Part shown: one piece after another, positions 1 through 6,721 of the stretch
Numbering within the stretch: position 1 is the first letter of the stretch
Layout: each line of letters starts with the position of its first letter
Source: Pseudomonadota bacterium
GTDB taxonomy: Bacteria > Desulfobacterota > Desulfovibrionia > Desulfovibrionales > Desulfovibrionaceae
Direction: 5' to 3'
NCBI GenBank assembly: GCA_023399375.1
Contig: JAEWPX010000169.1
Span: forward strand, 1 to 11,906
Length of the DNA: 11,906 bases
The notes under the pieces: generated by a model
Database searches by the model: none
Told to the model about the DNA's origin: nothing
The model's input: the letters and a program-made list of their open reading frames with translations, nothing else
Program-made: the position numbers and the translations under genes

Positions 1-264
1 CATGGCCGCGAACGTGGCTTGCAGGATGTTGATGCGGTCGATTTCCACCGGCCAGGCCATGCCCACGGCCCAGGCGACGGCCTGCGCCTTGATCGCCGGG
101 GCAAGCCGCTCGCGCCTGGCGGCGGAGAGCTTCTTGGAGTCCGTCAGGTACGGCAGGTCGTAGGCCTCGGGCAGGATGACCGCCCCGGCCACCACCGGCC
201 CGGCCAGGCAGCCGCGCCCGGCCTCGTCCACGCCGGCCGTCAGGAGAAGGTCGTTTCCGGTCAT
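1..264 (-). CDS. rnhB: Ribonuclease HII, N-terminal 88 residues (gene runs off the left edge)
   Basis: RNase HII cleaves the RNA strand of RNA/DNA hybrids and removes ribonucleotides misincorporated in DNA, acting in the cytoplasm. The minus-strand translation from ATG at 264 reads MTGNDLLLTAGVDEAGRG, followed by CLAGPVVAGAVIL. This is the family's N-terminal signature, with the catalytic Asp-Glu of the DEAGRG motif at residues 13-14. It continues through YLTDSKKLSAARRE (the conserved DSKKL stretch) to the window edge, so the three remaining acidic-site regions cannot be judged. The frame is open at the edge. The gene follows rplS after a 99-bp gap, the usual order in this group. No Shine-Dalgarno sequence is visible at a normal distance; a 16-bp hairpin ends 9 nt before the ATG. 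Identity is sure; the exact start is somewhat less certain. Confidence 0.93.
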   Translation of the reverse strand, partial: MTGNDLLLTAGVDEAGRGCLAGPVVAGAVILPEAYDLPYLTDSKKLSAARRERLAPAIKAQAVAWAVGMAWPVEIDRINILQATFAAM

Positions 265-267
265 GAC

Positions 268-322
268 AAAAGACGGCCGCGCCTGTCCGGCCGGGTGAGC
301 GGCGACGGACAGGCGACGGCCG
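268..322 (-). terminator. Intrinsic terminator or attenuator hairpin between rplS and rnhB
   Basis: On the minus strand, CGGCCG plus CGCCTGTCCG (322-306, with one bulged base at 316) pairs perfectly with CGGACAGGCG plus CGGCCG (289-274) around a 16-nt loop. TCTTTTGT follows at once. A 16-bp, very GC-rich stem with a short U-rich tail is the form of a Rho-independent terminator, but the U tract is imperfect. It ends right at the rnhB start codon, so it may also act as an attenuator or as a block to ribosome entry. Confidence 0.65.
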
Positions 323-363
323 GGAAAAGGATTCCAGGGCGGTCCACGGCGAAACGCCGGGGC

Positions 364-717
364 CTAGGATTCCCAGGAAGACTTGGTCTTGATGCGGGCG
401 GCCTTGCCGCGGAGGCTGCGCAGGTAGTACAGCCGGCTGCGACGCACCTTGCCCTGGGCGACCACTTCCACGCGCTCGATGAACGGCGAATGCATGGGGA
501 ACACGCGTTCCACGCCCACGCCGTCGGACACCTTGCGCACGGTGAAGGTGGAGTTCACTCCGCCCTTGCGTAGCCGCAGCACCGCGCCCTGGAACACCTG
601 GATGCGCTCTTTCTCGCCCTCGATGATGCGCAGGTGCACCTTGACGGTGTCGCCGGGACGAAACGCCGGCATGTCCAGGCGCATCTGCTCCCCTTCAATC
701 TGCTTGATCACGTTCAT
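364..717 (-). CDS. rplS: 50S ribosomal protein L19
   Basis: L19 is a component of the large ribosomal subunit near the 30S/50S interface. The 117-residue product matches the normal family length and pattern: an N-terminal MNVIKQIEGEQMR helix, the FRPGDTVKVHLRIIEGEKER stretch, IQVFQGAVLRLR, FTVRKVSDGVGVERVFPMHSP and the C-terminal VRRSRLYYLRSLRGKAARIK. The start ATG at 717 is preceded by GAGGAG with an 8-nt spacer, a strong ribosome-binding site. It lies 83 bp downstream of trmD and upstream of rnhB on the same strand, as in most bacteria. A stable hairpin sits between trmD and its ribosome-binding site. Confidence 0.98.
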   Translation of the reverse strand: MNVIKQIEGEQMRLDMPAFRPGDTVKVHLRIIEGEKERIQVFQGAVLRLRKGGVNSTFTVRKVSDGVGVERVFPMHSPFIERVEVVAQGKVRRSRLYYLRSLRGKAARIKTKSSWES

Positions 718-735
718 GACGCTTTCTCCTCAGGT

Positions 736-769
736 AAGGCCGCCGGACGCCCCGCGTCCCCCCGGCCTT
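736..769 (-). other. Stable RNA hairpin in the rplS leader
   Basis: In the 83-nt trmD-rplS gap the minus strand carries AAGGCC (769-764) pairing with GGCCTT (741-736), and inside it GGACGC (759-754) pairing with GCGTCC (750-745). A small G-rich internal loop separates the two stems and the terminal loop is 3 nt. The structure ends about 6 nt before the GAGGAG ribosome-binding site of rplS. There is no U tract, so it is not a classic terminator. It could be a leader controlling L19 synthesis or an RNA processing site; the function is inferred. Confidence 0.5.
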
Positions 770-800
770 GGAATGTCGTTTCTTTCGCCGCCCGCCGTTC

Positions 801-2078
801 CTAGAGAACGTCGCCGAGCAGCCTGTCGGTGAGGATGCCGGCCGCGGCCCGCACCGAGAGGTGGTTGTAATCCGAAAACGGCCGCAGCGGCGGCAAAATC
901 CCGTCCGCCCGCGCAAGCACTTCGTCCGCCAGTCCATGCCCGGTCCCGAGGACCACCAGCGTGGGGCGCGCGGCGATAAGCTCCCGCGCCGCCGTAAAGG
1001 ACATGGTCGCCGGCCCCTTGGCGCTCGTGGCCACGAGCGCGGCATCGCGTCCGTGGTCGGCCGTGACGGCGGCCAGCGCCGCGTCCAGCCCTTCGTGCAG
1101 GCGCACGAGCGAGAGCGCTTCGGCACGGTCGGGATTGGCGGCCAATCCCGGCCCTTCCCGCCAATGGGCCACGATGCGCGCGGCCAGGGCCAGCTGGTCC
1201 CGAAGCGGCGACACCACTTCGAACCCGCCGAGTCCGTAGGTACGGGAAACGCGCGCTATATCGTGAACGTCGAGGTTTGTCAAAGACACAGTGCCGACTT
1301 TCCCGTCCTTGAGCACCACCGGCCCGTGCACAAGCCCGAGGTGCATGTTGCGCCCGGCGCGCGCCCGGGGCAGGCCGCGCACGAAGTCCGCGTCCTGCCG
1401 GGAAAGGGCCACGGCGTCGAACAGGTCCGGCCGCCGGGTGAGCGTGGTCTCCAGGGAGCGTTCGCGCCGCCAGGCGGCGATGGCCGCGTGGTGGCCGGAG
1501 AGCAGTTCCGGCGGCACGGGCAGGCCCTCGAAGACCTCGGGTCTTGTGTAATGCGGGTATTCGAGCAGGCCCGAGGCGAAGCTCTCCTCCTCGGCCGAGG
1601 CGTCCTTGCCCATGAATCCCGGCACCAGGCGCGAGACTGCCTCCATGAGGCAGGCGGCCGCGGACTCGCCGCCGGAGAGCACGAAATCGCCCACTGAGAC
1701 CGGGGTGATGTCGAACAGGTCGAACATCCGGGCGTCGATGCCCTCGTAGCGGCCGCACAGGAGCGTGAGCGCCTCCCCTCCGGCGAGTTCGGCCGCGAAG
1801 CGTTGCGACAGCGGCCGGCCGGCCGGGGAGAGCATGAGCATGCGGCCCGGGCGCGGCAGGCTGCGCAGGGCGGAAACGAGCGTCGGCAGGCCCATGACCA
1901 TGCCCGGACCGCCGCCGTAGGGGCGGTCGTCCACGGTGTGGTGCCTGTCCGTGGCGAAGTCGCGCGGGTTGATCCGGTCCACGGACACCACGCCGGCCTC
2001 CAGCGCCTTGGCCATGAGCCCGCAGGAAAGGAAGGAATCGAAAAATTCCGGGAAGATGGTCAGAACCGTGAAGTGCAC
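801..2078 (-). CDS. trmD: tRNA (guanine37-N1)-methyltransferase TrmD with fused C-terminal SPOUT-type methyltransferase domain
   Basis: TrmD uses S-adenosylmethionine to methylate G37 next to the anticodon, preventing +1 frameshifts. The start is GTG at 2078, with GGAGG 10 nt upstream; the protein then begins (V)HFTVLTIFPEFF, the classic TrmD start. The N-terminal half (about 1-235) has the trefoil-knot motifs YGGGPGM (54-60), GRYEGID (109-115), VGDFVLSGGE (129-138) and LLEYPHYTRPEVFEG (171-185). At 425 residues it is far longer than the usual ~240-250. The extra part (about 244-425) has NMHLGLVHGPV, TGHGL and DYNHLSVRAA, which I recognise as the predicted SAM-dependent RNA methyltransferase domain fused to TrmD in Desulfovibrio relatives; its substrate is unknown. 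The start overlaps the 3' end of the upstream lipoprotein gene by 19 bp, so the two are probably translationally coupled. Confidence 0.95.
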   Translation of the reverse strand: MHFTVLTIFPEFFDSFLSCGLMAKALEAGVVSVDRINPRDFATDRHHTVDDRPYGGGPGMVMGLPTLVSALRSLPRPGRMLMLSPAGRPLSQRFAAELAGGEALTLLCGRYEGIDARMFDLFDITPVSVGDFVLSGGESAAACLMEAVSRLVPGFMGKDASAEEESFASGLLEYPHYTRPEVFEGLPVPPELLSGHHAAIAAWRRERSLETTLTRRPDLFDAVALSRQDADFVRGLPRARAGRNMHLGLVHGPVVLKDGKVGTVSLTNLDVHDIARVSRTYGLGGFEVVSPLRDQLALAARIVAHWREGPGLAANPDRAEALSLVRLHEGLDAALAAVTADHGRDAALVATSAKGPATMSFTAARELIAARPTLVVLGTGHGLADEVLARADGILPPLRPFSDYNHLSVRAAAGILTDRLLGDVL

Positions 2079-2626
2079 GGGAAATTTGCCTCCGCCGCCG
2101 GAAACGCGACCGGCGATGCATGCCCGATAATCCCTCGCGGCGCAAGGGCACGCTCGCGCAGGTCGGCCGGCAGGCCGAAGTCCGCGCAGGGAATGGGGCT
2201 GGCCCGGGCGACCAGGGCGGCGATGACGCCGATGTCCAGGTCGTATTCCTCGAAGGAGCCGTCGGCGTTGTAGGCCTGGGCCTTGGACGCGAGGAATTCC
2301 ACCTTGCCGTCCGGCGTCACGGCCAAGTCGAGGAGGAGAAAACTTCTTGCCGCTCGGCGCCGGCCCGCTTCCAGGGGAGGACAGCCGACCGACGCCCGGG
2401 TCGGGTCGTATTCGGCGGCCAGCCGGGCCACGGTCTGGCCGTCCACGCCGGCGAAGGATTCCCATGTGGCGGTCTTTATGCCGGGGGACAGGGCGATCAG
2501 CCGGCCCAGGGGCAGGGAGCCGCCGCCCATGGGCCGCCAGTCGCGGGCCACGACCTCGGCCCTGGGGGCGAAGCAGCCTGAAAGGGCCAGGGCCATCGCC
2601 AGGATGGCCGGTAGCATCGCACGCAT
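2060..2626 (-). CDS. Small lipoprotein of unknown function upstream of trmD
   Basis: A 188-residue protein beginning MRAMLPAILAMALALSGC. A short positive N-terminus, a hydrophobic helix and the lipobox L-S-G-C with lipidated Cys at 18 predict export and anchoring in a membrane. The mature part has no motif I recognise. It carries VTPDGKVEFLASKAQAYNADGSFEEYDLDIGVIAAL and two further Cys within CPPLE and PCADFG contexts that could form a disulfide. Start choice: ATG at 2626 has GGGAGGGAG just upstream with about 8 nt spacing, and upstream in-frame codons do not look like a signal peptide. It overlaps trmD by 19 bp and is divergent from the paiB-like gene. This is where rimM is usually found, so the junction may be a rearrangement. 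Confidence 0.8.
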   Translation of the reverse strand: MRAMLPAILAMALALSGCFAPRAEVVARDWRPMGGGSLPLGRLIALSPGIKTATWESFAGVDGQTVARLAAEYDPTRASVGCPPLEAGRRRAARSFLLLDLAVTPDGKVEFLASKAQAYNADGSFEEYDLDIGVIAALVARASPIPCADFGLPADLRERALAPRGIIGHASPVAFPAAEANFPCTSRF

Positions 2627-2748
2627 GCGTTCTCCCTCCCGACTCTGGGGACGTGCCTGGGTGGCCGCTCTCGCCTCGCCTTTACGCCGGGCCGGCGGAC
2701 GCGTATCTCCAACGCTGCGGGAAACGCCAACCGCCACGGAGGCCGGCC

Positions 2749-3372
2749 ATGTTCATCCCCCCGCTTTTTCGCGAGGAGCGCCTGGAAATCCTCCACGCCC
2801 TGCTTCGCGCCCATCCCCTGGGAACCCTCGTCACCCACGGCGAAGAGGGCCTTTGCGCCAACCTCGTGCCCTTCTTCCTGGCCGAGGACGGCGGCAAGGG
2901 CGTGCTGCGCGCCCATCTGTCCAAGGCCAACGACCAGCTCGACGCCCTCCGCGCCGGCGGCGAGGCGCTGGTGCTCTTCCAGGGGCCGCAGGCCTACGTC
3001 ACTCCTTCCTGGTACACGTCCAAGGCCGTGGACGGCAAGGTCGCGCCGACCTGGAACTACGTCGCGGTCGAGGTCCGGGGCACGCCCCGCCTGGTCGAGG
3101 ACCGGGACTGGCTGCGCGCCCAGCTCGACGCCCTGACCTCGCGCCAGGAAGCCTCCCGGGCCGTGCCCTGGGGGCTGGACGACGCGCCGCCGCCCTTCGT
3201 CGAGGCGCAGCTCGCCAAGGTCGTGGGCCTGGAGATCCCCATCCGCGCCGTCGCGGGCAAATGGAAGGTCAGCCAGAACCGGGTCGAGGCCGACAGGCAG
3301 GGCGTGGCCCAAGGTCTGCGCCAGGACCGCGCCGACGAGGCCATGGCCCGGCTGGTCGAGGGGAAACGCTAG
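2749..3372 (+). CDS. PaiB-family FMN-binding protein (putative negative transcriptional regulator)
   Basis: A 207-residue protein of the PaiB/FMN_bind_2 type. Visible family features are MFIPPLFREE at the N-terminus, HPLGTLVTHGEEGLCANLVPFF, LRAHLSKANDQ, LFQGPQAYVTPSWY, VAPTWNYVAVEVRGTPRLV and the C-terminal VGLEIPIRAVAGKWKVSQNR. In Bacillus subtilis PaiB is linked to repression of sporulation and protease genes. Related proteins have a split-barrel flavin-binding fold, and their role in other bacteria is not settled. ATG at 2749 has GGAGG with a 6-nt spacer. It is divergent from the lipoprotein-trmD operon (122-bp gap) and appears to be a single-gene unit. The TAG stop overlaps the first bases of an AT-rich inverted-repeat element. 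The family is clear; the physiological role is not. Confidence 0.92.
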   Translation: MFIPPLFREERLEILHALLRAHPLGTLVTHGEEGLCANLVPFFLAEDGGKGVLRAHLSKANDQLDALRAGGEALVLFQGPQAYVTPSWYTSKAVDGKVAPTWNYVAVEVRGTPRLVEDRDWLRAQLDALTSRQEASRAVPWGLDDAPPPFVEAQLAKVVGLEIPIRAVAGKWKVSQNRVEADRQGVAQGLRQDRADEAMARLVEGKR

Positions 3373-3451
3373 TGTCGCGTCCTCGAAAAAGTAGCTATTC
3401 TTTTTTGAGAGTAACACACTTAAATAACTATTTTTTAAGGGTCGCAACGCT
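3371..3451 (+). repeat. MITE-like AT-rich inverted-repeat element, copy A (81 bp)
   Basis: An AT-rich island in high-GC DNA. It begins AGTGTCGCGTCCTCG and ends TTAAGGGTCGCAACGCT. The reverse complement of the right end, AGCGTTGCGACCCTTAAAAA, resembles the left end, giving terminal inverted repeats. The reverse complement of 9553-9657 aligns along its full length: 51 of 60 positions identical at the left and 19 of 21 at the right, counted by eye. Copy A lacks 26 nt present in copy B. The first AG is the AG of the paiB-like TAG stop. There is no room for a transposase, so it would be non-autonomous. Confidence 0.75.
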
Positions 3452-3658
3452 CGGGGCGTATCCTCGAAAACCGCGCGTTTTCGCGAACGCAACAGGCGAA
3501 CGGCATTATGCTTCAGAACCGCTCGGCGAGGAGGCCCCGGGAATGCGACTCGTCGCCCGGCCGGCTTTGGCGGCGCGTCGGCCGATCGGCCTGTCCGAGG
3601 GAAAACGACTGCCGGGCCCAGGCCGGCTTGTCCGGGGGGGAAGCGGCGGGCGGCGCGC
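3373..3658. other. Gene-free stretch between convergent paiB-like and GGDEF genes
   Basis: The left part is repeat copy A. After it lie a CGAAAAC/GTTTTCG hairpin (3465-3483) without a T tract and a perfect palindrome GGCCGATCGGCC (3580-3591). I find no convincing coding frame and no clear terminator for the diguanylate cyclase gene. Confidence 0.5.
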
Positions 3659-4624
3659 TCACGCGGGCGGGCGGACCTCGACGCGGTTGCGGCCGGCGCT
3701 TTTGGCCTGGTAGAGGGCGGCGTCCGAGGCGGCGAGCAGGGCTTCGGCCTCGATGTCCATGTTGGGCACCACGCCCGAGATGCCGATGCTCACGGTGACG
3801 ACGTCGGCCACCTTGGAACTGGCGTGCTCGATCCCGGCCGCGCGCAGGTTGGCGCGGATGAGCCCGGCGATGGAAAGCGCCCCGGCCAGGTCCGTGCCCG
3901 GCAGCAGGGCGACGAATTCCTCTCCGCCGTAGCGGGCCACGAAATCGCCGGGCCGCTTGAGCGCGGCCTCGATGCATTCGGCCACCTGGCGCAGGCACAT
4001 GTCGCCCTGCAAGTGGCCGTAGGTGTCGTTGTAGTCCTTGAAGCAGTCGATATCGATCATCAGCGCCGAAAGCGGCGTGCCTTCGCGGCGCGAACGCAGC
4101 CATTCCTTGCGGAAGACGTCCTCGAAGCAGCGGCGGTTGGGCACGCCCGTCAGGCCGTCCTGGTTGGAAAGCTGCTCGAACTTGCGGGTCAGCGCCTCGA
4201 GCTCCCGCTCCCGGGCCTTGCGCTGGTCCATCTCTTCCTTGAGCTTGAGCGCCGAGCGGACCCGGGCCCGCAGCTCCATGCTGTTGACGGGCTTGGCCAG
4301 GAAATCCATGGCCCCGGCCTCGAAGGCGCGCTCCAGGCTCGCGGCGTCGTCCTTGACGGTGACGATGATGACGGGAATGTCGCGAAGCCTTGGGTCGGCC
4401 TTGATCAGCCGCGTGGCGTCGATGCCGTCCATGTCGGGCATGACCACGTCCATGAGGACCAGATCCACGTCCGGCGATTCGTATTGGCGGCAGCGGTCGT
4501 CGAGCAACGACAGCGCCTCGCCGGCGGAGCCGGCGCACAAGGGCTCGAGGTACCCGGCCCCCTTGAGAATGGTGGACAACAGCAGACGCGAAGAGTCGGA
4601 GTCGTCCACGATCAGGATGTTCAT
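3659..4624 (-). CDS. Response regulator diguanylate cyclase (receiver-GGDEF, PleD/WspR-like)
   Basis: A 321-residue cytoplasmic protein predicted to make cyclic di-GMP from two GTP when its receiver is phosphorylated. Receiver domain (1-~120): acidic pair D7-D8, phospho-acceptor D59 in LVLMDVVMPDMDG, T89 and K111 in AKPVN. A charged helical linker (~125-150, KEEMDQRKARERELEAL) is probably the dimerising coiled coil. GGDEF domain (~150-317): DGLTGVPNRR, DIDCFKDYND, and an intact GGEEF active site at 233-237. RPGD at 224-227 lies exactly five residues before GGEEF, the position of the inhibitory I-site, so product inhibition is expected. Start: ATG at 4624 begins MNILIVDDSDSS as in receivers, with AGGA 5 nt upstream; earlier in-frame codons are not family-like. 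No partner histidine kinase is in the window. It lies 173 bp from surE, which has its own terminator. Confidence 0.95.
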   Translation of the reverse strand: MNILIVDDSDSSRLLLSTILKGAGYLEPLCAGSAGEALSLLDDRCRQYESPDVDLVLMDVVMPDMDGIDATRLIKADPRLRDIPVIIVTVKDDAASLERAFEAGAMDFLAKPVNSMELRARVRSALKLKEEMDQRKARERELEALTRKFEQLSNQDGLTGVPNRRCFEDVFRKEWLRSRREGTPLSALMIDIDCFKDYNDTYGHLQGDMCLRQVAECIEAALKRPGDFVARYGGEEFVALLPGTDLAGALSIAGLIRANLRAAGIEHASSKVADVVTVSIGISGVVPNMDIEAEALLAASDAALYQAKSAGRNRVEVRPPA

Positions 4625-4784
4625 ACCGATCCTGGTGAGGCTCCTCTGGCCGTTGTCGGACGGCGTGTACACAGCCTTCGCATCACGCTCCCATGCCTCG
4701 AAGCAGACATCCGAGACAATGCAATGCGGCCCGAACCGGCCGGAAGCCATTTCCGTTACGGATACGATCATGCCTTAATGCCGG

Positions 4785-4833
4785 AAAAAAGCAACCGTCA
4801 GCCCGTAACAGGCGCGCCTAAGCGGGCTGACAG
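4785..4833 (-). terminator. Intrinsic terminator overlapping the surE stop codon
   Basis: On the minus strand CTGTCAGCCCG (4833-4823) pairs with CGGGCTGACGG (4805-4795; one G-U pair) around a 17-nt loop that contains the palindrome AGGCGCGCCT. TTGCTTTTTT follows directly, with the T6 run at 4790-4785. The surE TGA is part of the 3' arm. This separates surE transcription from the downstream diguanylate cyclase gene. Confidence 0.72.
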
Positions 4834-5565
4834 GCGCTCCATGGTTTCGCGGTCGGAAAAATCGAAGCGCAGGGGGGTGAGGGTCACATGACCCGCGGTC
4901 AGCATGGCCCGGTCCGTCTCCGGGGAAAGAGCTTCGGGCGGAATCATGCCCGTGAGCCAGTAGTAGTTGCGGCCGCGCGGATCCTGGCGGGTGACGTACC
5001 AGTCCTCGTACACGGCCGGCGTGGGCGGGCAGAGCCGCAAGTCCTTGGCTTGGGCCAGGGGAACGGCCGGAAAATTGAGGTTGAGCACGCAACGCGGCGG
5101 CACGGCCTCCCAGGGGCGGGAGGCGATGAAGTCGGCCACGTAGCGGCCCTGTTCCGTGAGGTCCGTGGGCGCGTAGTCGTCCGCGGAAACGGCCACGGCC
5201 GGGTAGCCCATGAGCGCCCCTTCGGTCGCGGCCGAGACCGTGCCGGAATAGAGGATGTCCACCCCGACGTTGGCTCCGGCGTTGATGCCGGAGACCACGA
5301 CGTCGGGCGGCGTTTCGCACAGGGTCGTGAGCGCGAGCTTGACGCAGTCCGCCGGCGTGCCGGATACGCCGAGGCCCTTGAAGCCGTTTTCCTGAAATTC
5401 CTTGACGCGAAGCGGCAGGGCGATGGTGATGGCGTGGCCCACGGCCGACTGTTCGGAAATGGGGGCGGCCACGAGCACCTCGTGCCCGGCGGCGACGAGC
5501 CCCTTGTAAAGGTCGCGGATGCCCACGGCGTGGATGCCGTCGTCGTTTGTCAACAGGATGCGCAT
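4798..5565 (-). CDS. surE: 5'/3'-nucleotidase SurE (stationary-phase survival protein)
   Basis: SurE is a metal-dependent phosphatase that releases phosphate from nucleoside monophosphates and helps stationary-phase survival. The 255-residue product begins MRILLTNDDGIHAVGI. The metal site is visible as D8-D9 in NDDG, S40 in SEQSAVGHA and N95 in SGINAGANVG. The body continues with YSGTVSAATEGALMG, AVSADDY, CVLNLNFPAVP and WYVTRQDPRGRNYYWLTG, all typical. The length is normal. ATG at 5565 has GGGGAG 5-6 nt upstream. It is divergent from the OB/HD gene, and a TTGACA box on the minus strand lies in the shared 127-bp gap. An intrinsic terminator overlaps its stop codon, suggesting a single-gene transcript. 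Confidence 0.97.
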   Translation of the reverse strand: MRILLTNDDGIHAVGIRDLYKGLVAAGHEVLVAAPISEQSAVGHAITIALPLRVKEFQENGFKGLGVSGTPADCVKLALTTLCETPPDVVVSGINAGANVGVDILYSGTVSAATEGALMGYPAVAVSADDYAPTDLTEQGRYVADFIASRPWEAVPPRCVLNLNFPAVPLAQAKDLRLCPPTPAVYEDWYVTRQDPRGRNYYWLTGMIPPEALSPETDRAMLTAGHVTLTPLRFDFSDRETMERLSARLGAPVTG

Positions 5566-5595
5566 GCACTCTCCCCGGGGAGTCCCCGCAGGTGG

Positions 5596-5622
5596 ACTAT
5601 GCCGGTGGTCACGGGTTGTCAA
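5596..5622 (-). promoter_or_regulatory. Candidate sigma-70-type promoter for surE
   Basis: The minus strand has TTGACA (5622-5617), then 15 nt, then CATAGT (5601-5596; four of six -10 bases). The -35 box is perfect but the spacing is short, so this is a tentative call. It would place a start about 25 nt upstream of the surE ATG. Confidence 0.35.
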
Positions 5623-5633
5623 GGCGGAGAGGA

Positions 5634-5662
5634 TTGACATCCGCCGCGCCGCCGGGCACCCT
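5634..5662 (+). promoter_or_regulatory. Candidate promoter for the OB/HD gene and tmk
   Basis: A perfect TTGACA at 5634-5639 is followed at 17-nt spacing by CACCCT, a poor -10. It is back to back with the surE TTGACA box, 11 bp away. The weak -10 makes the call uncertain. Confidence 0.3.
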
Positions 5663-5692
5663 CCTTTCTCCCAAAACCACGGTGACCGCCTC

Positions 5693-6721
5693 GTGACCGC
5701 AAAAACACAATACGTCAAAGACCTCGTCCCGGGCCAGCCCGCCGCCGACGTGTTCTGCCTGGGCGCGGCACGGCTGGCGCAGGCCAAAAACGGCCCCTTC
5801 TGGACGCTTTCCCTGGAAGACGCCAGCGGGCAGATCGAGGCCAAGATCTGGAGCCCGGCCGCCAGCCACTACGCGGACCTCGCTCCGGGCCAGTTCGTGT
5901 TCGTGGAGGGGCAGGTCGGGGCCTACCGCGACCGGCCGCAGATCAACATCGACCGCTTGCGCGTGCTTTCCCCCGAGGAGTATACGCCCGACCTGTCGCA
6001 GTTCGTGCCGACGAGCGCCGAGCCGCCGGAGGCGCTCCTCGAGCAGCTCAGCGAGCTGTGCCGCGCCGAAATCTCCCACGCGCCCTGGCGCAAGTTCTGC
6101 GCCAAGGTGCTTTCCCACCCGGATTTCCGCGACCGCCTCGTCGAGGCTCCGGGCGCGAAGAACGTCCACCACGCCTACCGGGGCGGACTGCTCGAGCACA
6201 CGCTGTCCGTGGCCCGGCTCGTGCTCGCCATCTGCGGGCGCTACCCGCGCCTGGACCGCGACACCCTGGTCGCCGCGGCCGTGTGCCACGACCTCGGCAA
6301 GGCCTGGGAACTTTCCGCTGGCCCGGCCCGGGACTACACCGACGCCGGGCGGCTGCTCGGGCACATCGTGATCACCCTGGAGCTCGTGGAGCCGCTGCTG
6401 AAAAAATCCGGCATCGACCCGGAGCTGGCCCTGCACTTCAAGCACATCCTGCTCGCGCACCACGGCGAATACGAATACGGCTCGCCGCGCCGGCCCAAAA
6501 CCGCCGAAGCCTTCGTGCTCCACTTCGCGGACAACATAGACGCGAAGATCAACCAGATCGAGAACGCCTTCGAGTCCGACGAACCCGGCCAGTGGTCGCC
6601 CTTCGCCCGCACCCTCGACCGCTACCTCTACAATCCCCGGCGCGCGCCGCGCGAGGCGCTGGAGAAGTCGCCCAAGCCCAAGGAAAAGGACGCCCAATGT
6701 TTATTACCTTTGAAGGCGTAG
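5693..6721 (+). CDS. OB-fold/HD-domain protein, YhaM-like 3'-5' exoribonuclease
   Basis: A 342-residue protein with an N-terminal OB-fold nucleic-acid-binding domain (about 8-92: YVKDLVPGQ, GPFWTLSLEDASGQIEAKIW, VEGQVGAYRDRPQINIDRL) and an HD metal-phosphohydrolase domain (about 150-300). HD residues visible are H159/H160 in NVHH, H169 in GGLLEHT, the HD pair H199-D200 in VCHDLGKAWEL, H256-H257 in LAHHGEYEYGSPRRPKT and D280 in LHFADNID. This layout is that of YhaM/CBF1, a 3'-5' exoribonuclease in Gram-positives; activity here is inferred. The start is taken as GTG at 5693, because V-T-A-K-T-Q-Y-V-K-D-L matches the family start and no ATG lies upstream in frame. Only a weak GGTGA precedes it. 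The last 25 bp overlap tmk, implying translational coupling. Confidence 0.9.
   Translation: MTAKTQYVKDLVPGQPAADVFCLGAARLAQAKNGPFWTLSLEDASGQIEAKIWSPAASHYADLAPGQFVFVEGQVGAYRDRPQINIDRLRVLSPEEYTPDLSQFVPTSAEPPEALLEQLSELCRAEISHAPWRKFCAKVLSHPDFRDRLVEAPGAKNVHHAYRGGLLEHTLSVARLVLAICGRYPRLDRDTLVAAAVCHDLGKAWELSAGPARDYTDAGRLLGHIVITLELVEPLLKKSGIDPELALHFKHILLAHHGEYEYGSPRRPKTAEAFVLHFADNIDAKINQIENAFESDEPGQWSPFARTLDRYLYNPRRAPREALEKSPKPKEKDAQCLLPLKA

Noticed and set aside
730..2151. Long minus-strand open frame over trmD
   Set aside because: Arg/Gly/Pro-rich translation without any family motif; it is the out-of-frame shadow of trmD, normal in GC-rich DNA.
3465..3483. CGAAAAC-CGCGC-GTTTTCG hairpin after repeat A
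   Set aside because: Only 7 bp with no following T tract on either strand, so I do not call it a terminator.
3580..3591. Perfect palindrome GGCCGATCGGCC
   Set aside because: Short and GC-rich, with no promoter near it; expected by chance in such DNA.
2283..3713. 476-codon plus-strand frame across the lipoprotein, paiB-like gene and repeat A
   Set aside because: Low-complexity translation; the paiB-like protein in another frame has a ribosome-binding site and clear homology.
4635..4650. Seven-base complementarity between the candidate small RNA (UCCUCUG) and CAGAGGA in the diguanylate cyclase leader
   Set aside because: Seven bases of purine-rich leader match are expected by chance; not evidence of a target.
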